A program made the translations under genes and the position numbers. Shown one piece after another: positions 7,044 through 16,646 of a stretch of DNA of 64,000 nucleotides. Source of the DNA: Shinella zoogloeoides (lineage in GTDB: Bacteria; Pseudomonadota; Alphaproteobacteria; Rhizobiales; Rhizobiaceae); NCBI RefSeq assembly GCF_033705735.1, contig NZ_CP131130.1:1181001-1245000 (forward strand). Reading direction: 5' to 3'. How positions within the stretch are numbered: position 1 is the stretch's first letter; every line of letters starts with the position of its first letter. The notes under the pieces were generated by a model that saw only the letters and a list, made by a program, of their open reading frames with translations, was not told the DNA's origin and made no database searches.

Positions 7044-10000
7044 CTACCGGAAATCCCGTGTCTTCACTTTGATCGAGTCGATGTGGAGGTCGGGAATGTA
7101 GATGTCGCGCGTGCGCAGGCCCTTTGGCGCCAGTCCACGCGGATCGGGCGTCGGCGAGCCGTGATGGAATTCATCGCCGCGTCCGTGCGGCAGCGGAAAG
7201 GCCGCATCCCGATCACCGACGCTGGCCAGGTCGGCCGAGAGATCGGTGAGGCGCTGTGCGACCAGATGCACGACTTCGCCCTCGCGCTGGATGCGTCCGC
7301 GCACGGCGAACATTCCGGCCGACAGGATGATACGGCGGTTCTTCTCGAAGACCTGCGGCCAGACGACGAGGTTGGCGATGCCGGTTTCGTCTTCGAGGGT
7401 TATGAACATCACGCCCTTCGCGCTGCCGGGCCGCTGCCGGACCAGCACGATGCCGGCGGCCTCCAGCCAACGGCCGTCGCGGGCATCCATCGCCTGCTGA
7501 CAGGTGAAGATTCGCCGTCGGCGCAGATCGTCGCGCAGGAAGGCGACCGGGTGGCTGCGCAGCGACAGCCCGATATGGCCGTAGTCCTCCACCACCTCCG
7601 AGCCTGCCGTCATGGGCCGAAGGCTGACGGCGGCCTCACTGATCTCGGGCACGAACTGCTGTTCATGGGCGGTGGCGGCCGCGAAGAGGGGCAAGGGTTC
7701 ATCGCGTAGCGCTTTTATTGCCCAGAGCGCCTCACGCCGCGCCATGCTGAGTGACGGGCGGAAGCCGTCGCCCTCGGCGATCTGCACCAGGGCGGCGACC
7801 GGCACGCCGGCGCGGCGCCATAGATCGTCGATCGAGGCAAAGGGCGTATCAGCCCGCGCGCTGACGATGGCGGCGGCGTTGGCGTTCGCCAGCCCCTTGA
7901 CCATGCGCAGGCCGAGACGGACCGCGAAGCGGCCATCGTCGCCGGTCGGCTCCAAGGTGCAGTCCCAGCGCGAGGCGTTGATGCAGACCGGCCGGACCTC
8001 GACGTGATGGTCCTGGGCGTCGCGCACGATTTGAGCGGGGGCATAGAAGCCCATCGGCTGGGAATTGAGCAGCGCCGCGCAGAAGATGTCGGGGTGCCAG
8101 CATTTGAGCCACGCCGAGGCGTAGGCGATTAGCGCAAAAGAGGCTGCGTGGCTTTCCGGAAACCCGTAACTGCCGAAGCCTTCGAGCTGCTTGAAGGTGT
8201 GTTCGGCGAACTCCGGTTCATAGCCGTTGTCGACCATGCCGTTGATGAGCTTGTCCCGGAAGTGGGAGACGCCGCCGGTGAACTTGAAGGTCGCCATCGA
8301 CTTGCGCAGCATGTCGGCCTCGCCGGGCGTGAAGCCGGCGCATTCGATCGCGACGCGCATCGCCTGTTCCTGAAACAGCGGGACGCCGAGCGTCTTGCCG
8401 AGCACCCTCTCCAGTTCGGGCTTGGGATAGTGGACCGGCTCCAGCCCCTCGCGGCGGCGCAGATAGGGATGCACCATGTCGCCCTGGATTGGGCCGGGCC
8501 GGACGATGGCGACCTGTACGACGAGATCGTAAAAGGTCCGCGGCCTGAGGCGCGGCAACATCGACATCTGCGCGCGGGACTCGATCTGGAAGGTGCCGAG
8601 GGTGTCCGCCTTCCTGATCATCGCATAGGTGCGCGGGTCCTCAGCCGGGATGGTCGCAAGATCGAGTTGGACCCCCTTGTGGTCGGCCAGGAGGTCGAGG
8701 CCGCGCTTCATGCAGGTCAGCATGCCCAAGGCCAAGACGTCGACCTTCATGAATTTCAGCGCATCGATGTCGTCCTTGTCCCACTCGATAACCTGGCGAT
8801 CGACCATGGCGGCGGGTTCGATCGGCACCAGCTCATCGAGCCGGTCATGGGTCAGCACGAAGCCGCCGGGATGCTGGGAGAGATGGCGTGGCGCGCCCAT
8901 GAGCTGGCGGGCGAGATCGAGAGCGAGGCGAAGCCGGCGATCGCCGAGGTTGAGGTTCAGCTCTTCGACCTGCTTGGGCTCGACGCCTTCCTCCGACCAG
9001 CCCCAGACCTGCGAGGACAGGGTCTTGATCAGGTCCTCGGTGAGGCCGAGCGCCTTGCCGACGTCACGCAGCGCGCCCTTTGAGCGGTAGCGGATGACGG
9101 TCGAGCAGAGCGCGGCATGGTCGCGGCCATAGGTCTCGAAGACCCACTGCATAACGATCTCGCGCCGCTCATGTTCGAAGTCGACGTCGATGTCGGGCGG
9201 TTCGCGCCGCTCCTCGCTGACAAAGCGCTCGAACAGGAGGTCGTTACGGCCGGGATCGATCGAGGTGATGCCGAGCACATAGCAGACGGCCGAATTCGCG
9301 GCCGAGCCGCGGCCCTGGCACAGGATGTCCTTGGAGCGCGCGAACCGCACGATGCTGTTCACCGTCAGGAAATAAGGGGCGTATTGCAGCTTCTCGATAA
9401 GCCTCAGCTCGTGCTCGAGCGCGGCGCGGACGCTGTCCGGCAGGCCCTCGGGGTAGCGTTCTGCGGCACCTTCCCAGGTCAGCTTGGCCAGCGTCTCTTG
9501 TGGCGTCAGCGCCGGGTCGTCGCGTTCCTCGGGGTATTGGTAGGCCAGCTCGTCGAGCGAGAAGCGGCAACGCTCCGCGATCTGCAACGTGCGGGCCAGG
9601 GCCTCGGGATAGCGGCCGAACAGCCGGTGCATCTCCTCCGGCGGTTTGAGGTAGCGATCGGCGTGCCGCTCACGCCGTTCGCCCAGCGCATCGATGGTGA
9701 CGTTGTGACGGATACAGGTGACGACGTCCTGAAGGATGCGGCGGTCGGGCGCGTGGAACAGCACGTCGTTGGTGACGATGGTCGGCACCCGCATCCGGGT
9801 CGCGAGGTTGGACAGTTCGTGCAGACGGAGCTGGTCGTTCGGCCGGCGGCGCAGCGACAGTGCCATATAGGCGCGGTCGCCAAAGGCCTCGCGCAACCGC
9901 CGCAGGCGCAGGCCGCATCCGTCGTCGGCGTGGTCCGGCAAGAGAACGGCAAGTAGGCCCTCGCGATAGGCGACGAGATCAGCCCATTCGAGATGACATT

Positions 10001-10316
10001 TCGCCTTGCCGCCGCGCTTCTTGCCGAGCGACAGCAGACGGCAGAGCCGCGAATAGGCTGGTCGGTCGGTCGGATAGACCAGCACCGACATGCCGTCGGC
10101 GAGGTCGAGACGGCAGCCGACGACGAGGCGTACGCCCGTCGTCTTTGCCGCCTCATGGGCGCGGACGATGCCGGCCAGCGAGTTGCGGTCGACGATGGCC
10201 AGCGCCTCGATGCCGAGCAGGGCTGCGGTGGCGAACAGCTCGTCGCAGCCGCTCGCGCCCCGCAGGAAGCTGAAATGGGAGGTGACCTGGAGTTCGGCAT
10301 AGCGGGGGCCGATCAT
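7044..10316 (-). CDS. dnaE2: Error-prone DNA polymerase III alpha subunit DnaE2 (ImuC)
   Basis: A 1,090-residue C-family polymerase, the length typical of DnaE2 rather than replicative DnaE1. The N-terminal PHP domain begins with [15 protein letters not shown]. The catalytic carboxylate motif [12 protein letters not shown] is at about residues 374-385, the helix-hairpin region [18 protein letters not shown] follows, and an OB-fold ([19 protein letters not shown]) is near the C-terminus. Its ATG overlaps the stop of imuB by 4 bases. With ImuA and ImuB it performs translesion synthesis and damage-induced mutagenesis. The operon is controlled from the LexA box at 12541-12555. Confidence 0.95.
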   Translation of the reverse strand: MIGPRYAELQVTSHFSFLRGASGCDELFATAALLGIEALAIVDRNSLAGIVRAHEAAKTTGVRLVVGCRLDLADGMSVLVYPTDRPAYSRLCRLLSLGKKRGGKAKCHLEWADLVAYREGLLAVLLPDHADDGCGLRLRRLREAFGDRAYMALSLRRRPNDQLRLHELSNLATRMRVPTIVTNDVLFHAPDRRILQDVVTCIRHNVTIDALGERRERHADRYLKPPEEMHRLFGRYPEALARTLQIAERCRFSLDELAYQYPEERDDPALTPQETLAKLTWEGAAERYPEGLPDSVRAALEHELRLIEKLQYAPYFLTVNSIVRFARSKDILCQGRGSAANSAVCYVLGITSIDPGRNDLLFERFVSEERREPPDIDVDFEHERREIVMQWVFETYGRDHAALCSTVIRYRSKGALRDVGKALGLTEDLIKTLSSQVWGWSEEGVEPKQVEELNLNLGDRRLRLALDLARQLMGAPRHLSQHPGGFVLTHDRLDELVPIEPAAMVDRQVIEWDKDDIDALKFMKVDVLALGMLTCMKRGLDLLADHKGVQLDLATIPAEDPRTYAMIRKADTLGTFQIESRAQMSMLPRLRPRTFYDLVVQVAIVRPGPIQGDMVHPYLRRREGLEPVHYPKPELERVLGKTLGVPLFQEQAMRVAIECAGFTPGEADMLRKSMATFKFTGGVSHFRDKLINGMVDNGYEPEFAEHTFKQLEGFGSYGFPESHAASFALIAYASAWLKCWHPDIFCAALLNSQPMGFYAPAQIVRDAQDHHVEVRPVCINASRWDCTLEPTGDDGRFAVRLGLRMVKGLANANAAAIVSARADTPFASIDDLWRRAGVPVAALVQIAEGDGFRPSLSMARREALWAIKALRDEPLPLFAAATAHEQQFVPEISEAAVSLRPMTAGSEVVEDYGHIGLSLRSHPVAFLRDDLRRRRIFTCQQAMDARDGRWLEAAGIVLVRQRPGSAKGVMFITLEDETGIANLVVWPQVFEKNRRIILSAGMFAVRGRIQREGEVVHLVAQRLTDLSADLASVGDRDAAFPLPHGRGDEFHHGSPTPDPRGLAPKGLRTRDIYIPDLHIDSIKVKTRDFR

Positions 10317-11836
10317 CCGAACACCCCATGCAGGAACCAGCGGTGCGATCCAGTGGCCGCATCCTCACCATCGCCGGCGCGGTAGATCCAGTAGCGTTCG
10401 CCGGCGTCATCCTCGATCCGGAAATAGTCCCGCACGGCGACCAGTTCGGCGTCGCGCTTCCACCATTCTCCGAACAAGCGCTCGGGGCCGTCGGCGCGCT
10501 TCACGCGTCGCCGGACACCGCGCCAGGTGAAGGACACCGGAGGATGATCGGGCAGCAGCGCGACGGTCTCGATCAATTCGGGACGATCGAGCAGACGCGG
10601 CGGTCGCGGCCAGTCGCCGGACCATGTCGCCCCGGTCTCGGGCGACATGGCGGGCACGCGACAGACGGAGCGCTCGGGGACGTCGCTGGCGACCGGCGCG
10701 GCGCGATAGATGCGACTGCCGCCAACCCGGTTGGCGAGCGTATCGACGAGATCGGAGACGTCCGGCACGGTGTCGTCGATAAGGGAGGTGATGGTCTGCT
10801 TGCCGTCGATCGGTTCGGCGATTGTCGCTGTGAGCGTCAGGATTTCGATACCGAAGCCGGGTTCGATGGTCTCGATCTTGTCGCACAGAAGCCGGGTCAG
10901 GCGCTTGACGTCGCGCACCGGCAAGGCCGTGCCGACGCGGACCGCCTGCATGATGTTGTCGACGCGATGGCAGAGCAGGTCGAGGCGCCGCGCGCCGAGG
11001 CCGCGTTCTTCGAGCGCCGCGCAGAGCTGGACCACCAGCTTGCCGATATAGCGGGCGATGGTCTCGGCCGCGCCGATCGGTTCAGGAAAGCTACGGCGGA
11101 CCTCGATCAGGTCGTCCGGCCGGATCGGGTCGATGAGTTCGGGCGCGAGGCCGAGCGCCTGGTCGATCCGGCGGCCTAGCTCGGGTCCGAAGCGAAGCGT
11201 GAGCGGGGCGCGCGGCTGCGCGACTAGATCGCCAATGCGGTCGAAGCCCAGCGTCCGCAGATTGTGGACCAGGGCCGGCGGCAGCCGGAGCGCCTTGATC
11301 GGCAGCGGCGCGATCGCGGCTTCGACGGCTCTCGGCGGGGAGATCAGGGGCGACCGGCCGGCGTATCGCGCGAGGGCGTGCGCCGCGCCCCAGGTGTCGG
11401 CGACGGCGGCGCGGGCGACGATCCCCGAGCCCGCCAGGCGGTCGACCATGCCCGACAGCATGGCGTGTTCGCCGCCGTGCAGATGATCGGCGCCGGTCGT
11501 GTCGATGACGATGCCGTCAGGCAGGCAGGCGGCGACGATCGGGGCGTAGCGTTGCAGGACCCAGAGCGCGAGGCGGTCGAGTGCCTCGGCGTCGGCCGTG
11601 GGAGCGGCGTCCTGAACGAGGAGGCCCGGGACGAGGACCTGGGCCCTGGTCGCCGGCATCCCCACGCGCAGGCCGGCGGACTGGGCCGCGGCATCCGCCG
11701 CGACCACCACCCGCCTTCTCCCGTCATGGCCGATCAGGACGAGCGGCGCCTCAGCCGGAGGCGCCGCGTCGCCGGCCGTCCTGCGCACGCGATCTGTTGA
11801 CCATGTGGGCAGGAAGAGCGAGACGACCCGTGTCAT
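10313..11836 (-). CDS. imuB: ImuB, Y-family polymerase-like protein of the mutagenesis cassette
   Basis: A 507-residue Y-family-like protein starting [16 protein letters not shown]. In known systems ImuB lacks polymerase activity and links DnaE2 and ImuA to the beta clamp. The palm-like segment [15 protein letters not shown] and the following HhH region ([20 protein letters not shown]) are clear. The C-terminal part from about residue 330 fits the variable interaction region. The ATG at 11836 lies inside the end of imuA, giving an 86-base overlap. Its stop overlaps the dnaE2 start, so all three genes are translationally coupled. Confidence 0.92.
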   Translation of the reverse strand: MTRVVSLFLPTWSTDRVRRTAGDAAPPAEAPLVLIGHDGRRRVVVAADAAAQSAGLRVGMPATRAQVLVPGLLVQDAAPTADAEALDRLALWVLQRYAPIVAACLPDGIVIDTTGADHLHGGEHAMLSGMVDRLAGSGIVARAAVADTWGAAHALARYAGRSPLISPPRAVEAAIAPLPIKALRLPPALVHNLRTLGFDRIGDLVAQPRAPLTLRFGPELGRRIDQALGLAPELIDPIRPDDLIEVRRSFPEPIGAAETIARYIGKLVVQLCAALEERGLGARRLDLLCHRVDNIMQAVRVGTALPVRDVKRLTRLLCDKIETIEPGFGIEILTLTATIAEPIDGKQTITSLIDDTVPDVSDLVDTLANRVGGSRIYRAAPVASDVPERSVCRVPAMSPETGATWSGDWPRPPRLLDRPELIETVALLPDHPPVSFTWRGVRRRVKRADGPERLFGEWWKRDAELVAVRDYFRIEDDAGERYWIYRAGDGEDAATGSHRWFLHGVFG

Positions 11837-12503
11837 CGCACGCCTCCAATTCGAAATCAGCACTCTCGCCCGCGCGAGCGCGGATCAGCTCGACAAGCCA
11901 GCGGTGTCGGCCGACTCCCGGAACGGGCAAAGTGGGTGAAGGCAGGGCCGAGACCCGCCAGCGGGTCATGGCGGCGGTTGGCTGGCCGAAGTCCGTGGCC
12001 TCCGTTTGTCGCCGCCAGCGGCGTAGCGCCAGGCCGATTGCACCGGTGCCCTCGGCGGCGAGTTGAAGGCGACGCGAGGCGGTCATCGACAGGCGGCCGA
12101 TTTCTGCGACGACGGCGCCGAGTCCGCCATGACGCAGGCCTTCCTCGACACAGGCCAGGACGGTCTTGTCGTCCCCGGCCTCAACATAGATCACGCGATC
12201 TGGCGGGAGACCGGCTTGGGCCAACGCCGGTGCGAAGAGGTCGGGACGGGTGATGCACCACAGCACCTTGCCCTTGGTGCGCGCAGCAATCCCGGCGGCA
12301 AAGAGCGCGGCGGCGGCACCGTCGATCGCGCCGTTACCGCCGCCCGCGATCTCGTGCAGCGCGCCGAGCGCCAGGCCTTCGCCGGGGAGTCGTGAATCCA
12401 CCTCGGCAATTCCAAAGGGAAGCACCGATTTGACGCGCCGGCTTTTGCCTTCGATCTTCTCGATCTGCGCGCGCAAGGATTCTATGGCGGGCTCGGGCCG
12501 CAA
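11751..12503 (-). CDS. imuA: ImuA, RecA-fold accessory protein of the mutagenesis cassette
   Basis: About 250 residues. ESLRAQIEKIEG at the N-terminus is followed by LPFGIAEVDSRLPGEGLALGALHEI, a RecA/SulA-like core typical of ImuA. The C-terminus overlaps imuB. The start is uncertain because there is no ATG in frame. A TTG at 12536 would lie only 4 bases after the LexA box, leaving no room for a leader. A TTG at 12503 has AGGAA about 5 nt upstream and is preferred. ImuA supports the ImuB-DnaE2 mutasome in SOS mutagenesis. Confidence 0.85.
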   Translation of the reverse strand: MRPEPAIESLRAQIEKIEGKSRRVKSVLPFGIAEVDSRLPGEGLALGALHEIAGGGNGAIDGAAAALFAAGIAARTKGKVLWCITRPDLFAPALAQAGLPPDRVIYVEAGDDKTVLACVEEGLRHGGLGAVVAEIGRLSMTASRRLQLAAEGTGAIGLALRRWRRQTEATDFGQPTAAMTRWRVSALPSPTLPVPGVGRHRWLVELIRARAGESADFELEACDDTGRLALPAHMVNRSRAQDGRRRGASG

Positions 12504-12540
12504 GTTCGTTCCTGACCTCCAAGGGCGGGTTGACAAGCAT

Positions 12541-12555
12541 GTTCGCTATTTGTTC
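12541..12555. promoter_or_regulatory. LexA (SOS) box upstream of imuA-imuB-dnaE2
   Basis: GTTCGCTATTTGTTC is a perfect GTTC-N7-GTTC alphaproteobacterial LexA operator. On the minus strand a TTGACT at 12578-12573 could be the -35 element, placing the LexA box across the expected -10/+1 region, a common layout for LexA repression. Confidence 0.85.
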
Positions 12556-12622
12556 TACTTTTCGATTGGAAGAGTCAAGGTGGTCGCGGATTCGATCACG
12601 TTTCCGATCACGGGTGAGGGAG

Positions 12623-13216
12623 CTATCCCAGACCGACCTTATATCGGGCAAACAGTTCGCCGAGACGGTCGCGGTTTGATAGTATGGGCGTGGAAGCGAT
12701 CACAGCCAGACGGTCGTGCGCCCGCTCGAACAGCGCGACGCAGAGTTCCCCGTTGTCGTGGTTGGAGCGGTAAACGACGCCATCGGCGCCAGCCGAATGA
12801 TCATGGATGGCGCGCGACCACTCCTGCGCAACCGAGTGCGGACCGCTGGTTACAATGCCTGTAGCACCGATGCGAGCCAAGCCAGGGCCGTGAACCGAGA
12901 CGAGCCGCAAAGGCGATGTGACCTCGATCTCGCAGAATGATCGGGCCTCAAGAAAGCTTAGTGCAACGAAACGGGCGCCGATAGAGCGAAGGCACGTTTC
13001 GGCGAACGCGCCTTCAATCGTTTGTGAGAGGTAGGAGACGCCATACTGGCGTGTCGGATCATCAAAGCGGTTGCCGCCAGAGGACCCGAAAAAGATCGGG
13101 CTAAGTTCCGTGCGATGGATGCGGACCAGCCGAGCGCCTTTATCGATGATCTCTATGGGCAGATCGCGGGCGGCGAAATCGGCGGGCGGCAGCGGTCTCG
13201 GATCAGGCGGCGCCAT
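12623..13216 (-). CDS. RES-domain toxin (NAD+ phosphorylase type)
   Basis: A 197-residue RES-family protein. The family's conserved Arg, Glu and Ser residues can be placed in LVRIHRTELSPIFFG, GAFAETCLRS and AQEWSRAIHDH. Characterised RES toxins degrade NAD+ and are neutralised by an Xre-type antitoxin encoded next to them. The ATG at 13216 lies inside the antitoxin gene, with a 14-base overlap, so production is coupled to the antitoxin. It ends about 70 bases before the LexA box of imuA. Confidence 0.85.
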   Translation of the reverse strand: MAPPDPRPLPPADFAARDLPIEIIDKGARLVRIHRTELSPIFFGSSGGNRFDDPTRQYGVSYLSQTIEGAFAETCLRSIGARFVALSFLEARSFCEIEVTSPLRLVSVHGPGLARIGATGIVTSGPHSVAQEWSRAIHDHSAGADGVVYRSNHDNGELCVALFERAHDRLAVIASTPILSNRDRLGELFARYKVGLG

Positions 13217-13892
13217 GTTCGCCGTAAGCCGCTGCCGCCCTGACAACCTCATCTGTCTGACCTTTGCGGAGCAGATCGATCGGTCGCTGGCCTTCGAGCC
13301 TGGCGTCGCCAGTCAGCATGAAGTTGACTCGCATCCAGGCATCTTCGACGGTGAAGGCGTCCAGCACGTCGCGGATGCCCCGCAATAGCCCATTCTTGCC
13401 GATCTGAAACGCGGGGTAGACATAGCCGTCGCCTACATCGAGCCAGAACACTTGGCTGCGCTCGCGTTTACGGCCGAGACCCTGCGGCGTGATGCCAAGG
13501 TGCTCAGCGAGCTGCTGCGCGGAAAGAACACCGCCTTCGGCTTTGAGCATTTCCCGCTTCATTTCGGAGCCGCGCAATAGCGCTTCGGTCAATGGGTCGG
13601 GCCGATCGGGCAGAATCTCGGCGCCGATGGCTGCCGCCTCGTGAAGTGAGCTGAAGAGAACGTCAGTGTCCGTTGACGCGCCGACCGCCGCCAGGAGCCG
13701 ATCACGCGGCATGCGCTCGGCGATGCGCGCGAGGGCCCTGCCGCTACGCAGCACGAAAGCCGCTACGAGATCCTCGCTTGATCCGGGTTCGGGGCGCCGG
13801 ACACGCGTCGACGCGGCAGAGGTTGGTTCGCCGGTGAAGTTCGTTGCGCGGCTGCGACGACGCTGAGTACCGGCTGAAGCGGGAGGCGTCAT
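13203..13892 (-). CDS. Xre/MbcA/ParS-type antitoxin of the RES toxin
   Basis: A 229-residue protein. The central segment LSAQQLAEHLGITPQGLGRKRE (about residues 123-144) is a helix-turn-helix, and the C-terminal PIDLLRKGQTDEVVRAAAAYGE is the DUF2384/MbcA-ParS toxin-binding signature. It is longer than many antitoxins because of a basic, low-complexity N-terminus. It lies directly upstream of the RES gene and overlaps it, as in known pairs. The AT-rich promoter region upstream (about 13920-13960, with TATATATAG) is where autorepression would act. Confidence 0.82.
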   Translation of the reverse strand: MTPPASAGTQRRRSRATNFTGEPTSAASTRVRRPEPGSSEDLVAAFVLRSGRALARIAERMPRDRLLAAVGASTDTDVLFSSLHEAAAIGAEILPDRPDPLTEALLRGSEMKREMLKAEGGVLSAQQLAEHLGITPQGLGRKRERSQVFWLDVGDGYVYPAFQIGKNGLLRGIRDVLDAFTVEDAWMRVNFMLTGDARLEGQRPIDLLRKGQTDEVVRAAAAYGEHGAA

Positions 13893-14139
13893 GAGATGAG
13901 ATCCCTTGAGAATGTTCAATTGTCCTGCTATATATAGCTCATGAAAATGGAAACTTCAATCACCCGCGCAGACCGAAGCCAAACGTCGCCGATTCTTGGA
14001 ATTTGCACTATTCCAGAGCCCGAAAACGACGGCAGGCGTAACCGCATGGCGTCCGGAGTATCCAAATTCCCGATGCAAAGAATGCCAGTAAATCATTGAT
14101 ATCAGTGAAGTTTAGATAGGAGTATGCGATTATGCGCTT

Positions 14140-14400
14140 ATGTCAAACGAAAGAGAACATCTGGCATCGGCCATCATCGTCAGTCTCCACGACTACTATC
14201 CTGTTGGTTCTGACGACGTCGAGCCCAGGAAGCGGCGCCGTTCGTCGGCCGCCGCTGTTCGCCGCCCGCGCGCTCTGGAGCGGAATACGAAAGTCACCCA
14301 CGACTGGACCGCAGGGATGCAGGTCACGGAGGCCGAACTGGATGTGTTCGAAGCGCATTTCGGCCCGTTCCTTGATGAGCTGCTGGGGCCGCAAGACTGA
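14140..14400 (+). CDS. Small hypothetical protein upstream of the recombinase
   Basis: An 86-residue basic protein, MSNEREHLASAIIVSLHDYY, with an Arg/Lys cluster (EPRKRRRSS) in the middle and an acidic C-terminus (EAHFGPFLDELLGPQD). It lies 21 bases before the serine recombinase on the same strand, so it is probably in one transcript with it. Its position and charge would suit a directionality factor or regulator, but no excisionase family is recognised. Confidence 0.5.
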   Translation: MSNEREHLASAIIVSLHDYYPVGSDDVEPRKRRRSSAAAVRRPRALERNTKVTHDWTAGMQVTEAELDVFEAHFGPFLDELLGPQD

Positions 14401-14421
14401 AATCTTGAACGGAGGATTGTC

Positions 14422-16098
14422 ATGAACGCCAACGCGACACCTGCCTTGGCGTCGACAGGACGCGCCGCCTTGTATCTGAGGGTTTCGACGGGGCGGCAGG
14501 CCGAGAATGACCTTTCGATCCCGGACCAGCGCCGGCAGCTTCAGTCGTATTGTCAGGCGAAGGGTCTGGCTGTCGCGGCGGAGTTCGTGGAGCCGGGGGC
14601 CTCCGCCACCGACGACCGCCGTCCCGAGTTCCAAAAGATGATGGACGCAGCCACGCAAAAGCCGGCGCTGTTCGATACGATCATCGTCCACTCCTTCTCC
14701 CGCTTTTTTCGCGATCAGTTCCAACTGGAATTCTATTTCCGCCGTTTGGCGAAGAACGGTGTCCGCCTCGTTTCGATCACGCAGGATCTCGGCGACGATC
14801 CGATGAGCGTGATGATGCGCCAGATCATGGCGCTCTTTGACGAATATCAGTCGAAAGAGAACGCGAAGCATACGCTGCGGGCGATGCGTGAGAATGCGCG
14901 GCAAGGCTTTTGGAACGGCTCACGTCCTCCGTTCGGATATCGTATTGTCTCCGCGGAACAGAGAGGCATCAGGGTCAAGAAGCGCATCGAGCCCGATCCC
15001 ATGCAGTTGGAGACGGTGCGGCTCATGTTCCGGCTGGCGCGCCTCGGGGGAGAAGACGGACCCATGGGGTCCCGGCAGATTGCGGACTATCTCAACATTC
15101 GAGGGATACGCACCCAGACGGGAGGCCGCTGGGGTGTTGGCGCAGTTCACCAGATCCTGACGCGCGAGACCTACATCGGTCGGCACCGCTTCAATGTATC
15201 CGGAAAGCGTCGGGGAGAGCGCAAGTCGGAGGACGAGATCGTCGATGTCGAGGTCGATCCGATCATCGATGCCGACGAATTTGCCGAAGTTCAGGCGATC
15301 ATGCGGTCTCGCAGCCCCCAACTGAAGGCTCCGCGCTTTGTAGCGGCCGGCACGCTCCTGGGCGGCGTTTGCTATTGCGCCGACTGCGGTGGAGCGATGA
15401 CACTGCGGACGTCAGGCAAGGGGAATCAATACCGCTACTACACGTGCTGCACGACCGCCCGACAGGGGAAGACGGGCTGCAAGGGCCGAACCATCCCGAT
15501 GGACGTCCTAGATGACAAAGTTGTGGGCTGCCTGGAGGAGTTGCTTCTTGAAAAGGGGCACCTCGAAGAGCTGCTCGCTGGCGTGCTGGAGCGTCGGGAG
15601 GCGCACGCCGACAATCTCAAGGATCGAATCGTCGCCCTTCGTAAGCAGGCTGCGGACGCTGAGGCCAAGCTGACCCGTCTATACGAGGCCATCGAGAACG
15701 GACTCGCGGAACTGGATGATTCCAACCTCAAGGGACGAATCGCGGAATTGAAGCGGATGCGAGACTCGGCGCGCGCCGACGCCGACCGGGCTGAGGATCG
15801 CGGCGAAGGAAAGACGAACCAGATCACACCTGAGCTATTGGAAGCCTTCGCAAGCGAGGCCCGGCGTCAGATCAGGACGAAAGATGGGAGCTTCCGACGG
15901 CACCACGTTCAGACGCTTGTCCAGCGTGTCGAGGTCGGAGCTGACGAAATAAGGATCAAAGGCTCGAAACCCACGCTCCTCCAGACGCTCGTAGCGTCTG
16001 GAGGAAACCGTAGAGTGGAAACTGCGGGAATCGGCTTTCGCAGTTTCAATCCGAAATGGCTCCCCGGGCCGGATTCGAACCGGCGACCTGTCGATTAA
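14422..16098 (+). CDS. Large serine recombinase (site-specific integrase of the island)
   Basis: A 558-residue large serine recombinase. The resolvase domain has LYLRVSTGRQ with the nucleophile at Ser22, and an HSFSRFFRDQ segment near residue 90. A recombinase DNA-binding domain spans about 165-290. A zinc ribbon follows (CYCADCGG near 314, with later CC and C ligands), then a coiled coil at about 370-450. AGGA lies 8 nt before the ATG. The last 13 residues (546-558) are encoded by the tRNA-Asn gene read on the opposite strand, and the TAA stop overlaps its anticodon. This places the gene at one end of the element. Confidence 0.92.
   Translation: MNANATPALASTGRAALYLRVSTGRQAENDLSIPDQRRQLQSYCQAKGLAVAAEFVEPGASATDDRRPEFQKMMDAATQKPALFDTIIVHSFSRFFRDQFQLEFYFRRLAKNGVRLVSITQDLGDDPMSVMMRQIMALFDEYQSKENAKHTLRAMRENARQGFWNGSRPPFGYRIVSAEQRGIRVKKRIEPDPMQLETVRLMFRLARLGGEDGPMGSRQIADYLNIRGIRTQTGGRWGVGAVHQILTRETYIGRHRFNVSGKRRGERKSEDEIVDVEVDPIIDADEFAEVQAIMRSRSPQLKAPRFVAAGTLLGGVCYCADCGGAMTLRTSGKGNQYRYYTCCTTARQGKTGCKGRTIPMDVLDDKVVGCLEELLLEKGHLEELLAGVLERREAHADNLKDRIVALRKQAADAEAKLTRLYEAIENGLAELDDSNLKGRIAELKRMRDSARADADRAEDRGEGKTNQITPELLEAFASEARRQIRTKDGSFRRHHVQTLVQRVEVGADEIRIKGSKPTLLQTLVASGGNRRVETAGIGFRSFNPKWLPGPDSNRRPVD
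15978..16004. repeat. Perfect inverted repeat in the 3' end of the recombinase gene
   Basis: CCTCCAGACGCT (15978-15989) and AGCGTCTGGAGG (15993-16004) form a 12-bp inverted repeat around 3 bases. A second one, GAAACTGCG/CGCAGTTTC, spans 16018-16047. Both lie within 80 bases of the tRNA-Asn junction. They could be recombinase sites or a terminator for the tRNA transcript. Confidence 0.6.
16057..16098. other. Probable island attachment site within the tRNA-Asn 3' half
   Basis: Island genes stop here and ordinary chromosomal genes begin on the other side. The tRNA 3' half from CCA to the anticodon is shared with the recombinase reading frame. The other attachment end is outside the window, so the core sequence cannot be delimited. 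Confidence 0.5.
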
Positions 16099-16131
16099 CA
16101 GTCGAATGCTCTACCGCTGAGCTACCAGGGA
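16057..16131 (-). tRNA. tRNA-Asn (GTT)
   Basis: A 75-base cloverleaf with CCA encoded (TGG at 16057-16059 on the plus strand). The acceptor stem TCCCTGG pairs with CCGGGGA, the anticodon loop is CTGTTAA and the T-loop is GGTTCGAATCC. The 3' end faces the island, as expected for an integration site. A likely promoter is CTTGGC (16187-16182), 18 bases, then TATTAC (16163-16158). Confidence 0.95.
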
Positions 16132-16295
16132 TCATCCGCTCGCTGCGGAGTGAGCGCGTAATACAAATGCCTGATCGATTTGCCAAGCGCTTTTTGACAA
16201 AAAAATGCATCGGGCTTGATTGATTGTGGAGAAGTCTCCAACTGGGAAGAGGAAGAGCCCTGGAAAACCGGGCTTTGCAGCGAAACGGGCAGGGA

Positions 16296-16580
16296 ATGGC
16301 GGCAAAGAAAACCAAGACGCATTTCGGGATAGACCCGCGCACCCGGGAGATCGTGGTCGGCGCCTTCCGCATGAAACTGCCGGAATCGCGCTGGCTGCGC
16401 ACCACGATCGGCGTCCTTCTCGTCTGTGGCGGCCTGCTCGGCTTCCTGCCGGTGCTCGGTTTCTGGATGGTTCCGCTCGGCCTGCTGGTGCTTTCGCACG
16501 ATTCCCATTTCGTGCGCCGCCAGCGCCGCCGTCTTGCCGTGTGGTGGGCAAGCCGCAAGGCGCGGCGCAATACGCGCTGA
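16296..16580 (+). CDS. Small two-helix membrane protein
   Basis: A 94-residue protein with hydrophobic segments at about residues 32-48 (TIGVLLVCGGLLGFLPV) and 50-63 (GFWMVPLGLLVLSH), and a very basic C-terminus (RRQRRRLAVWWASRKARR) that would stay in the cytoplasm. The pattern resembles small PGPGW-type membrane proteins, but the exact PGPGW motif is not present. The start MAAKKTK at 16296 is chosen because the upstream part of the frame is unlikely coding. It is the first chromosomal gene after the tRNA. Function unknown. Confidence 0.6.
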   Translation: MAAKKTKTHFGIDPRTREIVVGAFRMKLPESRWLRTTIGVLLVCGGLLGFLPVLGFWMVPLGLLVLSHDSHFVRRQRRRLAVWWASRKARRNTR

Positions 16581-16646
16581 ACGCCGTTGCCTCCGGCCGG
16601 CGGACCTGCTCTAACCCGTTGAATATCTGCGGGTGAGGGGAATTGC

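Noticed and set aside
12536-12555. TTG at 12536 as the imuA start
   Set aside because: It lies 4 bases from the LexA box, which overlaps the expected promoter core, leaving no leader; the TTG at 12503 with AGGAA upstream fits better.
1-16056. A prophage
   Set aside because: No capsid, tail, terminase or lysis gene is seen in this part; ParB, DUF932, SRAP, imu and toxin-antitoxin genes with a serine recombinase suit an integrative element, though the rest lies outside the window.
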